Positions 52,462 through 62,548 are shown, counted from the first letter of the stretch. The stretch: DNA of 64,000 nt from CBDCYN01 sp965224205 (GCA_965224205.1 CBDCYN010000023.1:496001-560000), one strand, 5' to 3'. Notes: generated from the sequence alone by a model not told the origin. Numbers and translations: made by a program.

Positions 52462-54969
52462 CTAATCGAGTCCCAACTGCATGAGCATCTGCTCGCGAGG
52501 TACGGAAATCTGGATGCTGCCCTCACCCAGATCGGTCGATTCTGGGATCGCACGGATCATGACGGCGAGTTTCTCGCGAAGCTTGGAGTCCTTGGCGGCT
52601 TGACGCGGGGTCTTTCCTTGAAGGGCCGGGAGGGGGTGGTCTAGCCACTGACGGTAGTGGTTGGCGATGTAGGAGCGAGCAGCCTCGGCAATGGCCTCGG
52701 CTTCGCCAGCGGATGATGGGATTATGTCTGGCGCGACGAACCGGTCAATCGGGTCGTTCTCGCTAGCTTCATCCTGGTTGGTTTCGGCCATGTCGGCAGA
52801 GGATTGGGCCTCCAATGTCTGCAAGACGACACCATCGGCCAGTTCGAGCATCGCCCGGGCGGTGTCGAAGCGCTCGCGGGAGTTGACCGTCAGGACCATC
52901 CGGCCCTCTTCGAACTGAAGGCGGCCCAACAATGTGGTCTGCTCGTCTGCTTGACCGTTGCTAACGCTAGGGGCCTCGTTCCTCAATGCGCATGGGACGC
53001 CGGAGGTAGATCCGCCTGTGCTACTTCCGGGGGTGCTGGGGCCGGAGGCACCTGCGCGGAACCACACCCACGTATCGTTATCCTCGTGATCGGGCTCGTA
53101 GTCCGGGCGATCGGCGAGGTAGCGTTCGACAGCCGGTCTATCGGAATAGGTGAATATCGCGGTGTGGAACATGAGCATATCGCCGTCGGTATTGAGCAGT
53201 GCCACACCTCCTGCCTTCTGCTGATGAACCACGTCCCACAGCCAGCCGAGCAGGTAGGGGTGGTCGCGGAACTCCTCGGATGATGGCGTGATGTTTTGGA
53301 AGTCGAAAAATCGCAACACGGTGTTGAATTGGAAACCGGCCGTTACCGGACCGGCGGGGAAAAAGAAGTGGAAATCACCGATCGGGACCAGTTTGGCGGG
53401 GGCGATCAGGCCAGGATCGAGGCAAGTGGACAGGGCAAAGTCGGTCACGATCGTGATATCGCCCGTGAACAGATCGACGAACTCGATCTTGCCGGTGTCT
53501 TCGTCGACGTCGCCGATGCGGTAGATGCTCGGACCGCGCTCAATCACAGATTGAAGCAGGGCCTTCACCGCTTCGGGGATCTCTGGGCTGGTAAGCCAGT
53601 TTTCGGCCAGGGTCGGTCGGTTACGGGATGATCGGTAGCTGATCGCAAACCAATGGGCGTAGCTGTCGACGATCATCAGATCGCGGTAGGTGCTGAATAG
53701 CTGGTTGTGGTCGGCGGTCGGACCGAAGTAGCGCTTCAATGCTCGTGACCCAAGGAAGCGGTGATCGGTATCGAAGCCCTCATGGATGGCGTCCTTGAGC
53801 AAACCGTCGACGTGTTTCCATCCCTCAAGATCGTTCGACGCGGGGATCTGGCCGTCCTCTAGGCGCTGGGTGAAGACATCGCGATGCATACTGTCATTGA
53901 GTGCTTCATGCATGTTCTGAAAAAGCGATTGAAGCGAGGGGTTGTCTTTGCCGTCGATGCACTCGATGCCCAAGGGCTCAAAAGCGGTAGATAAGCCATG
54001 GCAAAGTGTGCTGCTGTCAAGAATCAGTCGCTCGGGTTTGCCAACCGGCGGCGGGGTTAATCCTCCAAAGCGGAGGGCCTGATCGTCCTCGGGCACGTCG
54101 TACTGTCCCTTCATCACGTTGGCTAACGCATCGGCCAGTGATGTGGGGTCGGTCTCCATCAGCAGGCAGGGCCACATGCTCTGGGTCTGCTCACTACAGA
54201 TGACCAGCACGTAAGGCTGACGATCGTCAGCCTGAATCGAGCCCGGCAACGGCAGCAGGCTCGCCAGCCACGTGTCGTTGTTAGACGGGAGACCCGACAG
54301 GTCGAAGCGAGCAGAGGCTTGGGGATTTTGCCCCAGCGCGGTACCCGGCATAGCCGGTGACGTGTCTGCGGGGTTGGCAGTCCAGGTTTCCCACGTCAAC
54401 ATGGCTTGCGGGTTTTCGGTCTCTTTGTCGAGTTGGACGACGAGAACCTGTCCGCGTTTATCCACGCCACATGGCGCAAACAACTTGTCTTTCGAAGCGG
54501 CCACGATGCCCCGTACCACTTGCAGCAACAGCCGGGTCTCTTGGTCTTTGAGCATCACCGAGGGGACCTTCCCAGGTTTGAGACTCATCGGGTCGGGATA
54601 CAGCCGGTCGTACGCCGGACGGATTTTTGCCTTCTTGAGCCACTTGCGGGCGTCGTGACTCAATTCCCTTGGATCGGTCATCTGGTAACCAAGCATGCGA
54701 GATTGCTGCGCAGATCGATGGGCTTGGGCTTCACTGTTCGCGATAAAAATTGCGTTGTACGATGTCGCCGCGGTCGGCCCCAAGAATAGATTCAACCCGA
54801 AGGCCATCCCACCCATCCCCATGAGGACCGCGATGGCTGGATCGTCGAGCTTCGGCGTCCGAATCAGGAAAAAGTCACTGTCGGAAAATCGCTCGTGAAA
54901 CCGCTGCGCCTGGAGTTGCTGCGTCGCCATCACCAGTTGCTTTACGGACCAGGGGTCTTTGATGCCCAT
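52462..54969 (-). CDS. Large protein of unknown function (835 aa)
   Basis: I do not recognise the main part. Residues about 45-75 contain a Gly-rich hydrophobic stretch (AVLMGMGGMAFGLNLFLGPTAATSY). A central alpha/beta region follows with VLVVQLDKETENPQAMLTWE, YVLVICSEQTQSMWPCLLMET and RLILDSSTLCHGLSTAFEPLGI. A Gly/Ser/Thr linker near 660-690 leads to a C-terminal domain. The last 80 residues, with SYIANHYRQWLDHPLPALQGKTPRQAAKDSKLREKL, resemble the WLDxPxPALxGxTPRxA motif seen at the C-termini of SEC-C-like and MbcA/ParS-like proteins. No signal peptide is seen, so it is probably cytosolic. It lies alone between a mobile island and a small membrane protein gene. Confidence 0.75.
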   Translation of the reverse strand: MGIKDPWSVKQLVMATQQLQAQRFHERFSDSDFFLIRTPKLDDPAIAVLMGMGGMAFGLNLFLGPTAATSYNAIFIANSEAQAHRSAQQSRMLGYQMTDPRELSHDARKWLKKAKIRPAYDRLYPDPMSLKPGKVPSVMLKDQETRLLLQVVRGIVAASKDKLFAPCGVDKRGQVLVVQLDKETENPQAMLTWETWTANPADTSPAMPGTALGQNPQASARFDLSGLPSNNDTWLASLLPLPGSIQADDRQPYVLVICSEQTQSMWPCLLMETDPTSLADALANVMKGQYDVPEDDQALRFGGLTPPPVGKPERLILDSSTLCHGLSTAFEPLGIECIDGKDNPSLQSLFQNMHEALNDSMHRDVFTQRLEDGQIPASNDLEGWKHVDGLLKDAIHEGFDTDHRFLGSRALKRYFGPTADHNQLFSTYRDLMIVDSYAHWFAISYRSSRNRPTLAENWLTSPEIPEAVKALLQSVIERGPSIYRIGDVDEDTGKIEFVDLFTGDITIVTDFALSTCLDPGLIAPAKLVPIGDFHFFFPAGPVTAGFQFNTVLRFFDFQNITPSSEEFRDHPYLLGWLWDVVHQQKAGGVALLNTDGDMLMFHTAIFTYSDRPAVERYLADRPDYEPDHEDNDTWVWFRAGASGPSTPGSSTGGSTSGVPCALRNEAPSVSNGQADEQTTLLGRLQFEEGRMVLTVNSRERFDTARAMLELADGVVLQTLEAQSSADMAETNQDEASENDPIDRFVAPDIIPSSAGEAEAIAEAARSYIANHYRQWLDHPLPALQGKTPRQAAKDSKLREKLAVMIRAIPESTDLGEGSIQISVPREQMLMQLGLD

Positions 54970-55171
54970 GACCTAGAACTCACTTATCCCGGGGTAGTCG
55001 TTGATACGTACGAAGCTTCCTCGCTAGTGCCATTTCAATCCATTCTATTGAGACATAAGGTTTTCCGCACGAACTGCTGGTACCGCTGGCCACGTCCGCT
55101 AGGCCATGCATATGTATTGCTTATAAGAACTCCTCGGATGGGTGTAGTGTCTTGTCTTGGGTGACGCCGCA

Positions 55172-56074
55172 CTACTGTTCAATCATCCCCTTCGGGATCC
55201 TCAGTCGGATCATGCCGGTACCGCCGAAGCTCTTGCCGGGTAGCTGTAGGTCCAGGTGCTCGACCGTCTCCAGCGGCGGCTCGAAGACCAGCACGTCGGA
55301 GATCGACTTGCCGGGGTAGATCGAAGCCGACTCTGTTCGTCCTTCGGGCAAGTCGGTAAAACCGATCCGCTTGTAGGTGTTGTCGAAGTTGTCACTCAGA
55401 GCGGCCAGGTCGCGGACGTAGTTGAGGTGGCCACCGGCCCAGGTCTTGTACTCGAGCTTCTTCGTCTCGCTGAGGTTGGTTAGCTCGAGCGTGATGGCCA
55501 GGAACTCTTCCTTGGACGATCCCGGTGTCCCGAACGTGCTGCGGAGCGCGATCTTGCCGACCCGCACCGATGTGATCCGGATCTGCACGTCGTCCTGCAT
55601 GACCGCCGACTCGGCTGACGCCCACTCGACGGCTGGTTCTACGGCCTCGTCTTGTGGTGGCTGTACCGCGGCGGCTACTTGTGTTACTGTGGATGAGTTG
55701 CCCGTCGACGGGATGACTTGCTGGTTCGTGCGGTTGCGCTTGTGATGGGTTTGTCTGGCAGACTGGGTGGCGGCTTCGAGTCCATCGGCGATCGCGGTTG
55801 TCATGGTGACTGTCATCACCACGGACACGGCGCAGATCAGTGTACCGGCGATCGGGTACCCGATGCTTGAACCCTTGCGAACCAGGGCGATGAGGATCCC
55901 GATCAGACCCAGCACAAAACCTAGCCCGCTAAGCGGCAACCCGAGCACGCCCAGCAGCGGGACCCAGCAGATGGCAAAGGCGACGGTTCCCAGGACCAGA
56001 GAGGCGACCCCGAGGCTCGACCCTCGACGGGGCATCTGGACTTGGACGGTTTGAGGTTGGGTAGGTTCGGTCAT
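55172..56074 (-). CDS. Membrane protein with DUF4190-like helices and DUF4352-like domain
   Basis: A 300-residue protein starting MTEPTQPQTVQVQMPRRGSS at ATG 56074, preceded by AAAGGAG; a longer upstream reading is less likely. Two membrane segments (SLGVASLVLGTVAFAICWVPLLGVLGLPLSGLGFVLGLIGI and IAGTLICAVSVVMTVTMTTAI) are of the DUF4190 type. A Gln/Asn/Thr-rich linker is followed by a beta-sandwich resembling DUF4352 (VQIRITSVRVGKIALRSTFG, EFLAITLELTNLSETKKLEYKTW, DVLVFEPPLETVEHLDLQLP). The function is unknown; such proteins are common in planctomycetes. Confidence 0.75.
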   Translation of the reverse strand: MTEPTQPQTVQVQMPRRGSSLGVASLVLGTVAFAICWVPLLGVLGLPLSGLGFVLGLIGILIALVRKGSSIGYPIAGTLICAVSVVMTVTMTTAIADGLEAATQSARQTHHKRNRTNQQVIPSTGNSSTVTQVAAAVQPPQDEAVEPAVEWASAESAVMQDDVQIRITSVRVGKIALRSTFGTPGSSKEEFLAITLELTNLSETKKLEYKTWAGGHLNYVRDLAALSDNFDNTYKRIGFTDLPEGRTESASIYPGKSISDVLVFEPPLETVEHLDLQLPGKSFGGTGMIRLRIPKGMIEQ

Positions 56075-56796
56075 GATGCACGCTCCTTTGGATGAGAGGT
56101 TGTAGGACAGCTCGATCGCGGCGCGCATAAAGAGAGCGTCGGACCACGGCCGCTCCCGGAGCCCTCGCCAAAGGGCACGACAGAACAACTCACGGCCGAC
56201 GCTCCCAGACCGGGAGCGTGGCTCAAGGCTGCTTCTGTCGTTCAAGGGCGTACTGCCCCAGTTGGCGAATTTCCGGGAAGCAAAACTTGACGCACACGCG
56301 TCAATTCAATTGTCTTGGCCGCCACACGCGGCTGATGCGATAAAGTCTCCTTGTATGGTTCAGTGTTCCTGATCTGAAGTCAGCCGGTCGACCTTCGTCG
56401 ACTCATCCGACTGATTTTCACTTGTTGACAGCCGTCCGTCCATCTACGACGGGCGATACGCCAACATAGGTCTTACGTCGGCTCAATCACGAAGGCGCTC
56501 CACTTCGCCCTCAAGAGAGATGACGGTTCCTTCGATCCGGTCATTCGTACCGGCGTACAACATGTCGACTGAGAAAAAATAGGCAAGATGTAGAGGGCCT
56601 ATTTCGAGGCATCTGCACCGGATTCTGCACCGCAGGGACTGTCGCGGAGGCGTAAGGCGCGTGGGTGCCGTGCGTTGCGTCTTCGGGTTCGAGTCGTCGA
56701 TGGACTTTTTTTGATCGAAAGTGCGAGAACCAGTAGGTCTCCGAGACCATCTTCCAACGATAAACGCGTCGGCGAAGTCGGAGTGTAGCCAGGTCG
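56075..56796. other. Intergenic region, no gene seen
   Basis: About 720 bases between the DUF4190-like gene start and the dnaE2 stop. A short frame at 56541-56969 overlaps dnaE2 and shows no domain. The promoter of the DUF4190-like gene must lie near the left edge. Confidence 0.45.
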
Positions 56797-59700
56797 CTAC
56801 CGGAAGTCGCGGGAGGTGGTGCACAGGCCGTAGAGTTCGTGGCTGACGTTCTTGAGGGTTTGGGCCAGGAGGTGGACGACCTGGCCCTGGCGTTCGATGC
56901 GGCCGCGCGCGACGATGATGTTCCCGCGTGCGGCTCGTTTATGACGTTGGTAGACCTCGGGGCGGACAATCAGGTTGGCGACGCCGGTCTCGTCTTCGAG
57001 GGTCATGAAAACGATCCCCGACGCGGTCCCGGGTCGCTGGCGGACCAGTACGATCCCGGCGACCGCGATGGTCTTGCCGCTGGGCGAGAGTTTTTCGTCG
57101 CGGAGTTGCTGGGCGGGGATGACGTCGCGTCGCGACAATGTTTCTCTGATAAACGACACGGGGTGGGCTTTGAGCGACAGGCCGATCGCTCGGTAGTCCT
57201 GGATAGTCTTGCGCGGTTCCGAGATGCGGGGCAAGGTCGTGGGTTCATCCAGTGATTCTGTTGAGTCACAGCGAGTCTCACCCTGATCGAACAGCGGCAT
57301 CTCCAAGTCGCGCAGCGTACGCACCTCCCAGAGAGCTGCTTGGCGATCCAAGCCCATGGACCCGAACGCGTCGGCGGAGGCCAGCCGTCGCAACGCCCGG
57401 ACCGGGACCGTGGTTGCTCGGAACAACGCCTGGACCGACCTGAACGGGCCGTACCGTTGAACCGCGTCGATAACTGTTTCCGCGTCGTCCTCCCTCAGCC
57501 CGCGGACCTGTCGCATGCCCAAGCGCAACGCCTTCCCGCTCTCTTCGAGCGTGCTATCCCATCGCGAGGCGTTCAAGTCCACGGGCAATACTTTCACCCC
57601 GTGATCCTTGGCGTCGCGTATGATTTGAGCCGGGGCGTAGAACCCCATCGGCTGACTGTTGAGCAACGCGCAAGCGAACGCCGCGGGGTAGTGGCGCTTG
57701 ATCCATGACGACACGTACACCAGCAGGGCGAAACTGGCGGCGTGGGACTCGGGGAACCCATAGTCTCCGAACCCCTTGATCTGCTCGAAGCAGCGTTGGG
57801 CGAAGCCCCGGTCGTAACCCCGCTCGACCATCCCGCCGATAAACCGCATCTCGAACCCCATGATGTGGTTCTGCCCGCGGCTCTTCCATGCGGCGATCGC
57901 GCGGCGCAGCTGATCGGCCTCGCCGGGTGTGAACCCCGCGGCGATCACCGCCAATGACATGACCTGCTCCTGGAACAGCGGCACGCCCAAGGTTTTCTTG
58001 AGCACGCCCTCAACGTTTTGGTCTGGATACGTCACCGGCTCCTGCCCGTTGCGTCGCCGTAGATAAGGGTGAACCATCTGCCCCTGGATCGGTCCGGGTC
58101 GCACGATCGCCACCTCGATCACCAGGTCGTAGTAGCACCGAGGTTTGAGCCGAGGCAGCATGGACATCTGGGCCCGCGACTCGATCTGGAACACCCCGAC
58201 CGTATCGGCCCGGCAAATCATGTCGTACACGCACGGGTCCTCCGGGGGCACGGTCGCCAGCGAGAGATCTCGCCCGTGGTGTTGTCGGATCAGCTCGAAC
58301 CCTTTGCGGATACACGTGAGCATACCCAGGCCCAAGACGTCGACCTTGAGCATGCCCATCGCGTCGATGTCGTCCTTGTCCCACTCGATGACCGTGCGGT
58401 CTTCCATGGCAGCGTTCTCGATGGGCACCAGCTCGCACAGCGGCCCCCGCGTGATCACGAACCCGCCCACGTGTTGCGACAGGTGGCGCGGGAACCCACG
58501 CAGCTGGCCCGACAGCCGGATCAGGTGGCGCGCCGTCGGGTCGTGCGGGTTCAGGCCAAGGTCGCGGAAGTTGCGACTCTTAATGTGGTGGTCCCACCAG
58601 TCGAGGCTCTTGGATAGACGTGTCACGTCGTCGGCCGAGAATCCCAACGCTTTGCCCACATCCCGCACGGCGCTTCGCTTGCGGTAGGAGGTCACCACCG
58701 CGGTCAGGGCCGCGCGGTGGCGGCCGTACTTGCGGTAGAGGTACTGGATCACCTCCTCGCGTCGCTCGTGCTCGAAATCGATGTCGATATCCGGCGGCTC
58801 GTCGCGCTCCTTGCTGACGAACCGTTCGAACAGCACATCGATGTGGTCCGGGTCGACCGCGGTGATTCCCAGGCAGTAGCAGACCGCGGAGTTGGCCGCC
58901 GTCCCGCGGCCCTGACAGAGGATGTCTCGGGACCGGGCGAAGACGACGATGTCGTGCACGGTCAGGAAGTACGGAGCGTAGCCCAGTTCCTCGATCAGGT
59001 TCAACTCGTAGCGGATCTGTTGACGAACTTTCTCGGGTACGCCTGCCGGGTAGCGCTCTTTTGACCCCGCCGTGGCCAGCTCGGCGAGGTGCTGCATCGG
59101 GGTGGTCCCCGGGGGGCACGGCTCATCGGGGTATTCGTACCGAAGTTCGTCGAGGTTAAACGAGCAAGCACGCTGGGCCAGGTCGACGGTCCGCTCGATC
59201 GCGTGGGGGTAACGGGCGAACAGCCGGGCCATCTCCTCGGGGGGCTTGAGGTACCGCTCGGCGTTAGGGTGAAGCAAGAACCCCGCTTGCTCGATGGTGC
59301 AACGGTGGCGGATGCAGGTGAGCACATCCTGGAGCGGCCGCCGCGACGGGGCGTGGTAGTGCACATCGTTGGTCGCGACCATGGGGACGCCGACGTACTG
59401 GCACATCGCTGCGATCTGGTTGACTCGTCCGGCGTCGTCTTGGCTGTACCGGTAGCTGGCTGCGATCGAGAGACGATCTCCGCCCCCGGAAGTCGTGTCG
59501 AACATTTCCTTAAGGCCACGCACGACATCGATGAAGTCTTGATCCAAACGGGCGGGTGGGACCACCGTCGCCAGTAATCCATTGTGGTATTCGATCAGAT
59601 CGTGCACCCGCAGGTGGCACTGGCCCTTGGAAGCGCGGCGTTTACCCAGCGTTAGCAGCTTGCACAGACGCCCGTACGACGCCCGATCTGTGGCGTAGGC

Positions 59701-60042
59701 CAAAACTGACAACCCCACCGGCTCGGTAAAGACTAGCCGACAACCGACGACTAGGGGAATACCTGCTTTTTTCGCCGCCACGTGCGCCCACACGATCCCG
59801 GCCAGCGTGTTGGTGTCGGTGATAGCGATCGCAGCCAGTTCAAGCTTCGCCGCGCGACGGACCAGCTCGTCGGGGTGGCTAGCCCCAGACAAGAACGTGA
59901 AATTGCTGGTGACCTTAAGCTCGGCGTAGCGGAACAGTCGCGCGGTATTAGGCAGCCACAAGGTGGGGGCACCACCCCCGTCCGCGTAGTCCGCGAATTT
60001 CCACGGATGTTCTTTGGGTTTTGAGTCTGGGTATTCAGGCAC
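56797..60042 (-). CDS. dnaE2: Error-prone DNA polymerase DnaE2 (ImuC)
   Basis: A 1081-residue C-family polymerase alpha subunit of the DnaE2 branch, which copies past lesions after damage. The N-terminal PHP domain starts YAELKVTSNFTFLSGASHPDELV, with Phe where canonical DnaE PHP domains keep His. PDIDIDFEHERREEV (about residue 417) holds the catalytic Asp pair, and GRGTAANSAVCYCLGIT and VDVLGLGMLT are typical of DnaE2. The OB-fold near the end is GIVFMTLEDETGVANLIV. The clamp-binding tail of replicative DnaE is not obvious. It follows imuB after 13 bases and is the last gene of the imuA-imuB-dnaE2 operon. Confidence 0.95.
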   Translation of the reverse strand: MPEYPDSKPKEHPWKFADYADGGGAPTLWLPNTARLFRYAELKVTSNFTFLSGASHPDELVRRAAKLELAAIAITDTNTLAGIVWAHVAAKKAGIPLVVGCRLVFTEPVGLSVLAYATDRASYGRLCKLLTLGKRRASKGQCHLRVHDLIEYHNGLLATVVPPARLDQDFIDVVRGLKEMFDTTSGGGDRLSIAASYRYSQDDAGRVNQIAAMCQYVGVPMVATNDVHYHAPSRRPLQDVLTCIRHRCTIEQAGFLLHPNAERYLKPPEEMARLFARYPHAIERTVDLAQRACSFNLDELRYEYPDEPCPPGTTPMQHLAELATAGSKERYPAGVPEKVRQQIRYELNLIEELGYAPYFLTVHDIVVFARSRDILCQGRGTAANSAVCYCLGITAVDPDHIDVLFERFVSKERDEPPDIDIDFEHERREEVIQYLYRKYGRHRAALTAVVTSYRKRSAVRDVGKALGFSADDVTRLSKSLDWWDHHIKSRNFRDLGLNPHDPTARHLIRLSGQLRGFPRHLSQHVGGFVITRGPLCELVPIENAAMEDRTVIEWDKDDIDAMGMLKVDVLGLGMLTCIRKGFELIRQHHGRDLSLATVPPEDPCVYDMICRADTVGVFQIESRAQMSMLPRLKPRCYYDLVIEVAIVRPGPIQGQMVHPYLRRRNGQEPVTYPDQNVEGVLKKTLGVPLFQEQVMSLAVIAAGFTPGEADQLRRAIAAWKSRGQNHIMGFEMRFIGGMVERGYDRGFAQRCFEQIKGFGDYGFPESHAASFALLVYVSSWIKRHYPAAFACALLNSQPMGFYAPAQIIRDAKDHGVKVLPVDLNASRWDSTLEESGKALRLGMRQVRGLREDDAETVIDAVQRYGPFRSVQALFRATTVPVRALRRLASADAFGSMGLDRQAALWEVRTLRDLEMPLFDQGETRCDSTESLDEPTTLPRISEPRKTIQDYRAIGLSLKAHPVSFIRETLSRRDVIPAQQLRDEKLSPSGKTIAVAGIVLVRQRPGTASGIVFMTLEDETGVANLIVRPEVYQRHKRAARGNIIVARGRIERQGQVVHLLAQTLKNVSHELYGLCTTSRDFR

Positions 60043-60055
60043 GACTTGTCTCTCC

Positions 60056-61684
60056 CTATGCCCACTGACCGTGAACGAACCAGCGGTTCAACTCCAGATC
60101 GCGGTAGATCCACAGCCACCGACCCTGTTCGTCCTGAGCCTTGAAGTAGTCTCGCCCCTGGACTGGGCTGGCGTTGTCACGCTTGGATGACGGGCGTTCT
60201 CGCCACCATTCCCGCTCGATGCGTTCGGGGCCGTAGGCGTCGACGAGACGTAGCTCCATCCCGTTCCAACACATCCACGACGGCGGGCCCTCCGGGGTCA
60301 CGGCCATCACCACCACCGGTTGGGCCGGATCGAATACCACCGTTGGTCGGTCGTTGTCGAAGGCGGGGTCGATCTGTGGCGTTGTGTGGCTTGGTTGTTT
60401 GGAGAGATCCGCTCGTCGCCGGCGAAACGCCTGTTCCGGTAGGTGGGTCGCGACCCTCTGCACTTGAGTAACCGCGTCGGGGCCTAACCGATTGACCAGC
60501 GTGTCGAGTAACTGCCCACACTCGCCGGCCAGGGCCGCTGGATCGAGGTGGTCGTCTGTCGCCGTGCACCGGGTCTGTTCGTGCTTCAGGATTCCGGTTC
60601 GCGTGGCGACTAACCGTACGCACTGGACCCCGAATCCGAGGTTCACGCGTTCGAGCCGCGGACGCAGCAGCGACCAGAGGTGTTTTGCCGCACGGCTCGG
60701 GCGACTTAGTACCACCGTCACCTGCTCAGGCTGGGTGTCGATCCGGTCCAAGATCAGGTCCAGCCGACGTGCCCCCTCTTCACGATGCTTGAGCTTCACA
60801 GTCAATTGATCGACGAGTTGTCTCGACGCCGCTTCGATCGCGTCGAACCGCGTGGTCGGCCCGTCGAAGTCGATCTGGGCCCGTAGTGCCTCACGAGGCC
60901 GAACCGGGTCGATCATCTCGATCGCCCGGCCCGTCGCTTGATCGAGACGTATCAGAAGCTCATCGCCGAACCGGGCGGCCAATTGCTTTCGGGGGATGTC
61001 GAACAGATACCCGATCCGATCAATCCCGACCTCGCTCAACGACTCGACGATACGATCCTCGACGCGCAACGCCGCGATCGGCAGCGGCTCCAACACCCTC
61101 TGGGTATCTTTGTCCGAGATGATGCGGCGGGGCTGCTTTCCGAACCGGGCCTCCGCCCACGCACACCCGAATGTGGGTGCGACCGACGCGCGGGCCTGTT
61201 CGAACCCCAAGCGTTCAACCGCATCGGTCATCTGGTTCATCAATCGACGCTCACCGCGAAACAACCGCCCACAACCCAACACGTCCATCAGCAACCCGTC
61301 CGGCGGGTCTACCGCCACCACGGGGGAAAACCGGTTCGCCCACCTGGCCAGGGCGCACAACGCCTCGGCGTCCTGTTGCGGGGTCACGGGCCGGATCAAC
61401 ACCCTCCCGGTTGGCAGAAACGAACGGGCATGCGATAGACTCATCCCACCGCGAACGCCCGCGGCTCGGGCGCGTTGACAACAGCCCGCCACGACGCGCT
61501 GGCCTCTGTGGTTATCTACCAACAAGACCGGCGGCTCATCCCGCCGCGGCGATTTTGAGCGAGGGATCTTGTTCTGTTGGCGTCTTCGAACCCGTCGTTT
61601 GAGCAGGTCGATCGACCACATCGGCAGGTAAAGCGACAACGCCCTGGTCGCGATCCCACTGGACTGTCCAATGGAGGGTTTCAT
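60056..61684 (-). CDS. imuB: ImuB, Y-family polymerase-like mutasome hub
   Basis: A 542-residue protein. RALSLYLPMWSIDLLKRR corresponds to the family opening, where the catalytic acidic residues of active Y polymerases are missing, and PVLLVDNHRGQRVVAGCCQRARAAGVRGGMSLSHARSFLP follows. The thumb and little-finger regions include DRIGYLFDIPRKQLAARFGDELLIRLDQATG. ImuB is inactive as a polymerase and bridges the sliding clamp, ImuA and DnaE2. The start at 61684 overlaps imuA by 149 bases; an ATG at 61621 would cut off conserved residues. Confidence 0.9.
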   Translation of the reverse strand: MKPSIGQSSGIATRALSLYLPMWSIDLLKRRVRRRQQNKIPRSKSPRRDEPPVLLVDNHRGQRVVAGCCQRARAAGVRGGMSLSHARSFLPTGRVLIRPVTPQQDAEALCALARWANRFSPVVAVDPPDGLLMDVLGCGRLFRGERRLMNQMTDAVERLGFEQARASVAPTFGCAWAEARFGKQPRRIISDKDTQRVLEPLPIAALRVEDRIVESLSEVGIDRIGYLFDIPRKQLAARFGDELLIRLDQATGRAIEMIDPVRPREALRAQIDFDGPTTRFDAIEAASRQLVDQLTVKLKHREEGARRLDLILDRIDTQPEQVTVVLSRPSRAAKHLWSLLRPRLERVNLGFGVQCVRLVATRTGILKHEQTRCTATDDHLDPAALAGECGQLLDTLVNRLGPDAVTQVQRVATHLPEQAFRRRRADLSKQPSHTTPQIDPAFDNDRPTVVFDPAQPVVVMAVTPEGPPSWMCWNGMELRLVDAYGPERIEREWWRERPSSKRDNASPVQGRDYFKAQDEQGRWLWIYRDLELNRWFVHGQWA

Positions 61685-62513
61685 CTTGTCGGGCCCGGGT
61701 CATCGGCTGGCCTGCTTTGCAACGAAGCAGCTCGAGCGTCCATCGGGGTTCGCCCCGTTGTATAGAGGTCGGTTCCCATCGCACCCGCCACCGCGTCGTG
61801 GCTGCCGACAATTCGCGAAGCTCCCACGACGGTCGGGCCAACAACGCCAGCGATCGCCCCGACTCCGCAGCCAGCTGCAGCCGACGGGTCGCGGCTATGC
61901 CCAACCCACTTGCGTCGGCAACCACCGTCGCGACCGCATGGCTACGCAAGCACAGATCGATCGCCCAGAGCCTCGCCCCGATATTCGGCGGGTCGATGAA
62001 CAGGTAGTCGTTCAATAACCCACCACGCATGGAATCGCCCAGCACGCGGGCTGCGGGGTAAGGCCAGCACCGCCGCCCGATCCAAACCACCTTCCCGCCC
62101 CCGCGACAACACGCATCGCGGTGAGCACGCTTGGCGAGATGTGCCAGCACCATCAATGGCGGGGTCCACGCCTCGCGACTGCCTCGTCCTACCCCTGGAT
62201 GACTCCCCGAAATAACACTCGACTTGTGCCCCGTCTCCAACTCATCCGCCACGCCAAACCACTCATGGATTACCCCAGCACGCAACCCACCGACCGGACG
62301 GTGGTGTTGTCCATTCACCGATACCTGTTTCGATAACGGGCACAGCCAAAGATCGACTTGCTTCCATCCCGTTGCCACCAGCCGACCGTCTCGGCCGTAC
62401 CCCGAACGGTGGCAACCTCGTTCCTCGATCGCTTGAACCATCTCCGCCAACCGCCGCCTCTGCACTGCGGGCGAGCGATGCAGAGCCTCATGATCGGGTA
62501 TCGCAAGAGCCAT
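61536..62513 (-). CDS. imuA: ImuA-like RecA/SulA-related accessory protein
   Basis: A 325-residue protein directly ahead of imuB and dnaE2, fitting ImuA, the third partner of the damage-inducible mutasome. GGLRAGVIHEWFGV corresponds to the RecA-like phosphate-binding region in which the Walker A Lys is lost, and later segments VVWIGRRCWPYPAARVL and ATVVADASGLGIAATRRLQLAAESGRSLALLARPSW fit the family. The ATG at 62513 sits 7 bases from a strong -10 element, so the mRNA is likely leaderless. The assignment rests on motifs plus context. Confidence 0.8.
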   Translation of the reverse strand: MALAIPDHEALHRSPAVQRRRLAEMVQAIEERGCHRSGYGRDGRLVATGWKQVDLWLCPLSKQVSVNGQHHRPVGGLRAGVIHEWFGVADELETGHKSSVISGSHPGVGRGSREAWTPPLMVLAHLAKRAHRDACCRGGGKVVWIGRRCWPYPAARVLGDSMRGGLLNDYLFIDPPNIGARLWAIDLCLRSHAVATVVADASGLGIAATRRLQLAAESGRSLALLARPSWELRELSAATTRWRVRWEPTSIQRGEPRWTLELLRCKAGQPMTRARQDETLHWTVQWDRDQGVVALPADVVDRPAQTTGSKTPTEQDPSLKIAAAG

Positions 62514-62520
62514 ATTTGTT

Positions 62521-62548
62521 AGTATATTGTTCGGTATCTTTCTGTCAA
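62521..62548 (-). promoter_or_regulatory. Sigma-70 type promoter of imuA-imuB-dnaE2, leaderless
   Basis: On the minus strand TTGACA (perfect -35, 62543-62548) is followed after 16 bases by TATACT (62521-62526), five of six matches to the -10 consensus. The imuA ATG begins 7 bases after the -10, about where transcription should start. No Shine-Dalgarno sequence can fit. CGAAC lies in the spacer and might be half of a LexA-type site, but no full palindrome is visible. Confidence 0.65.
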
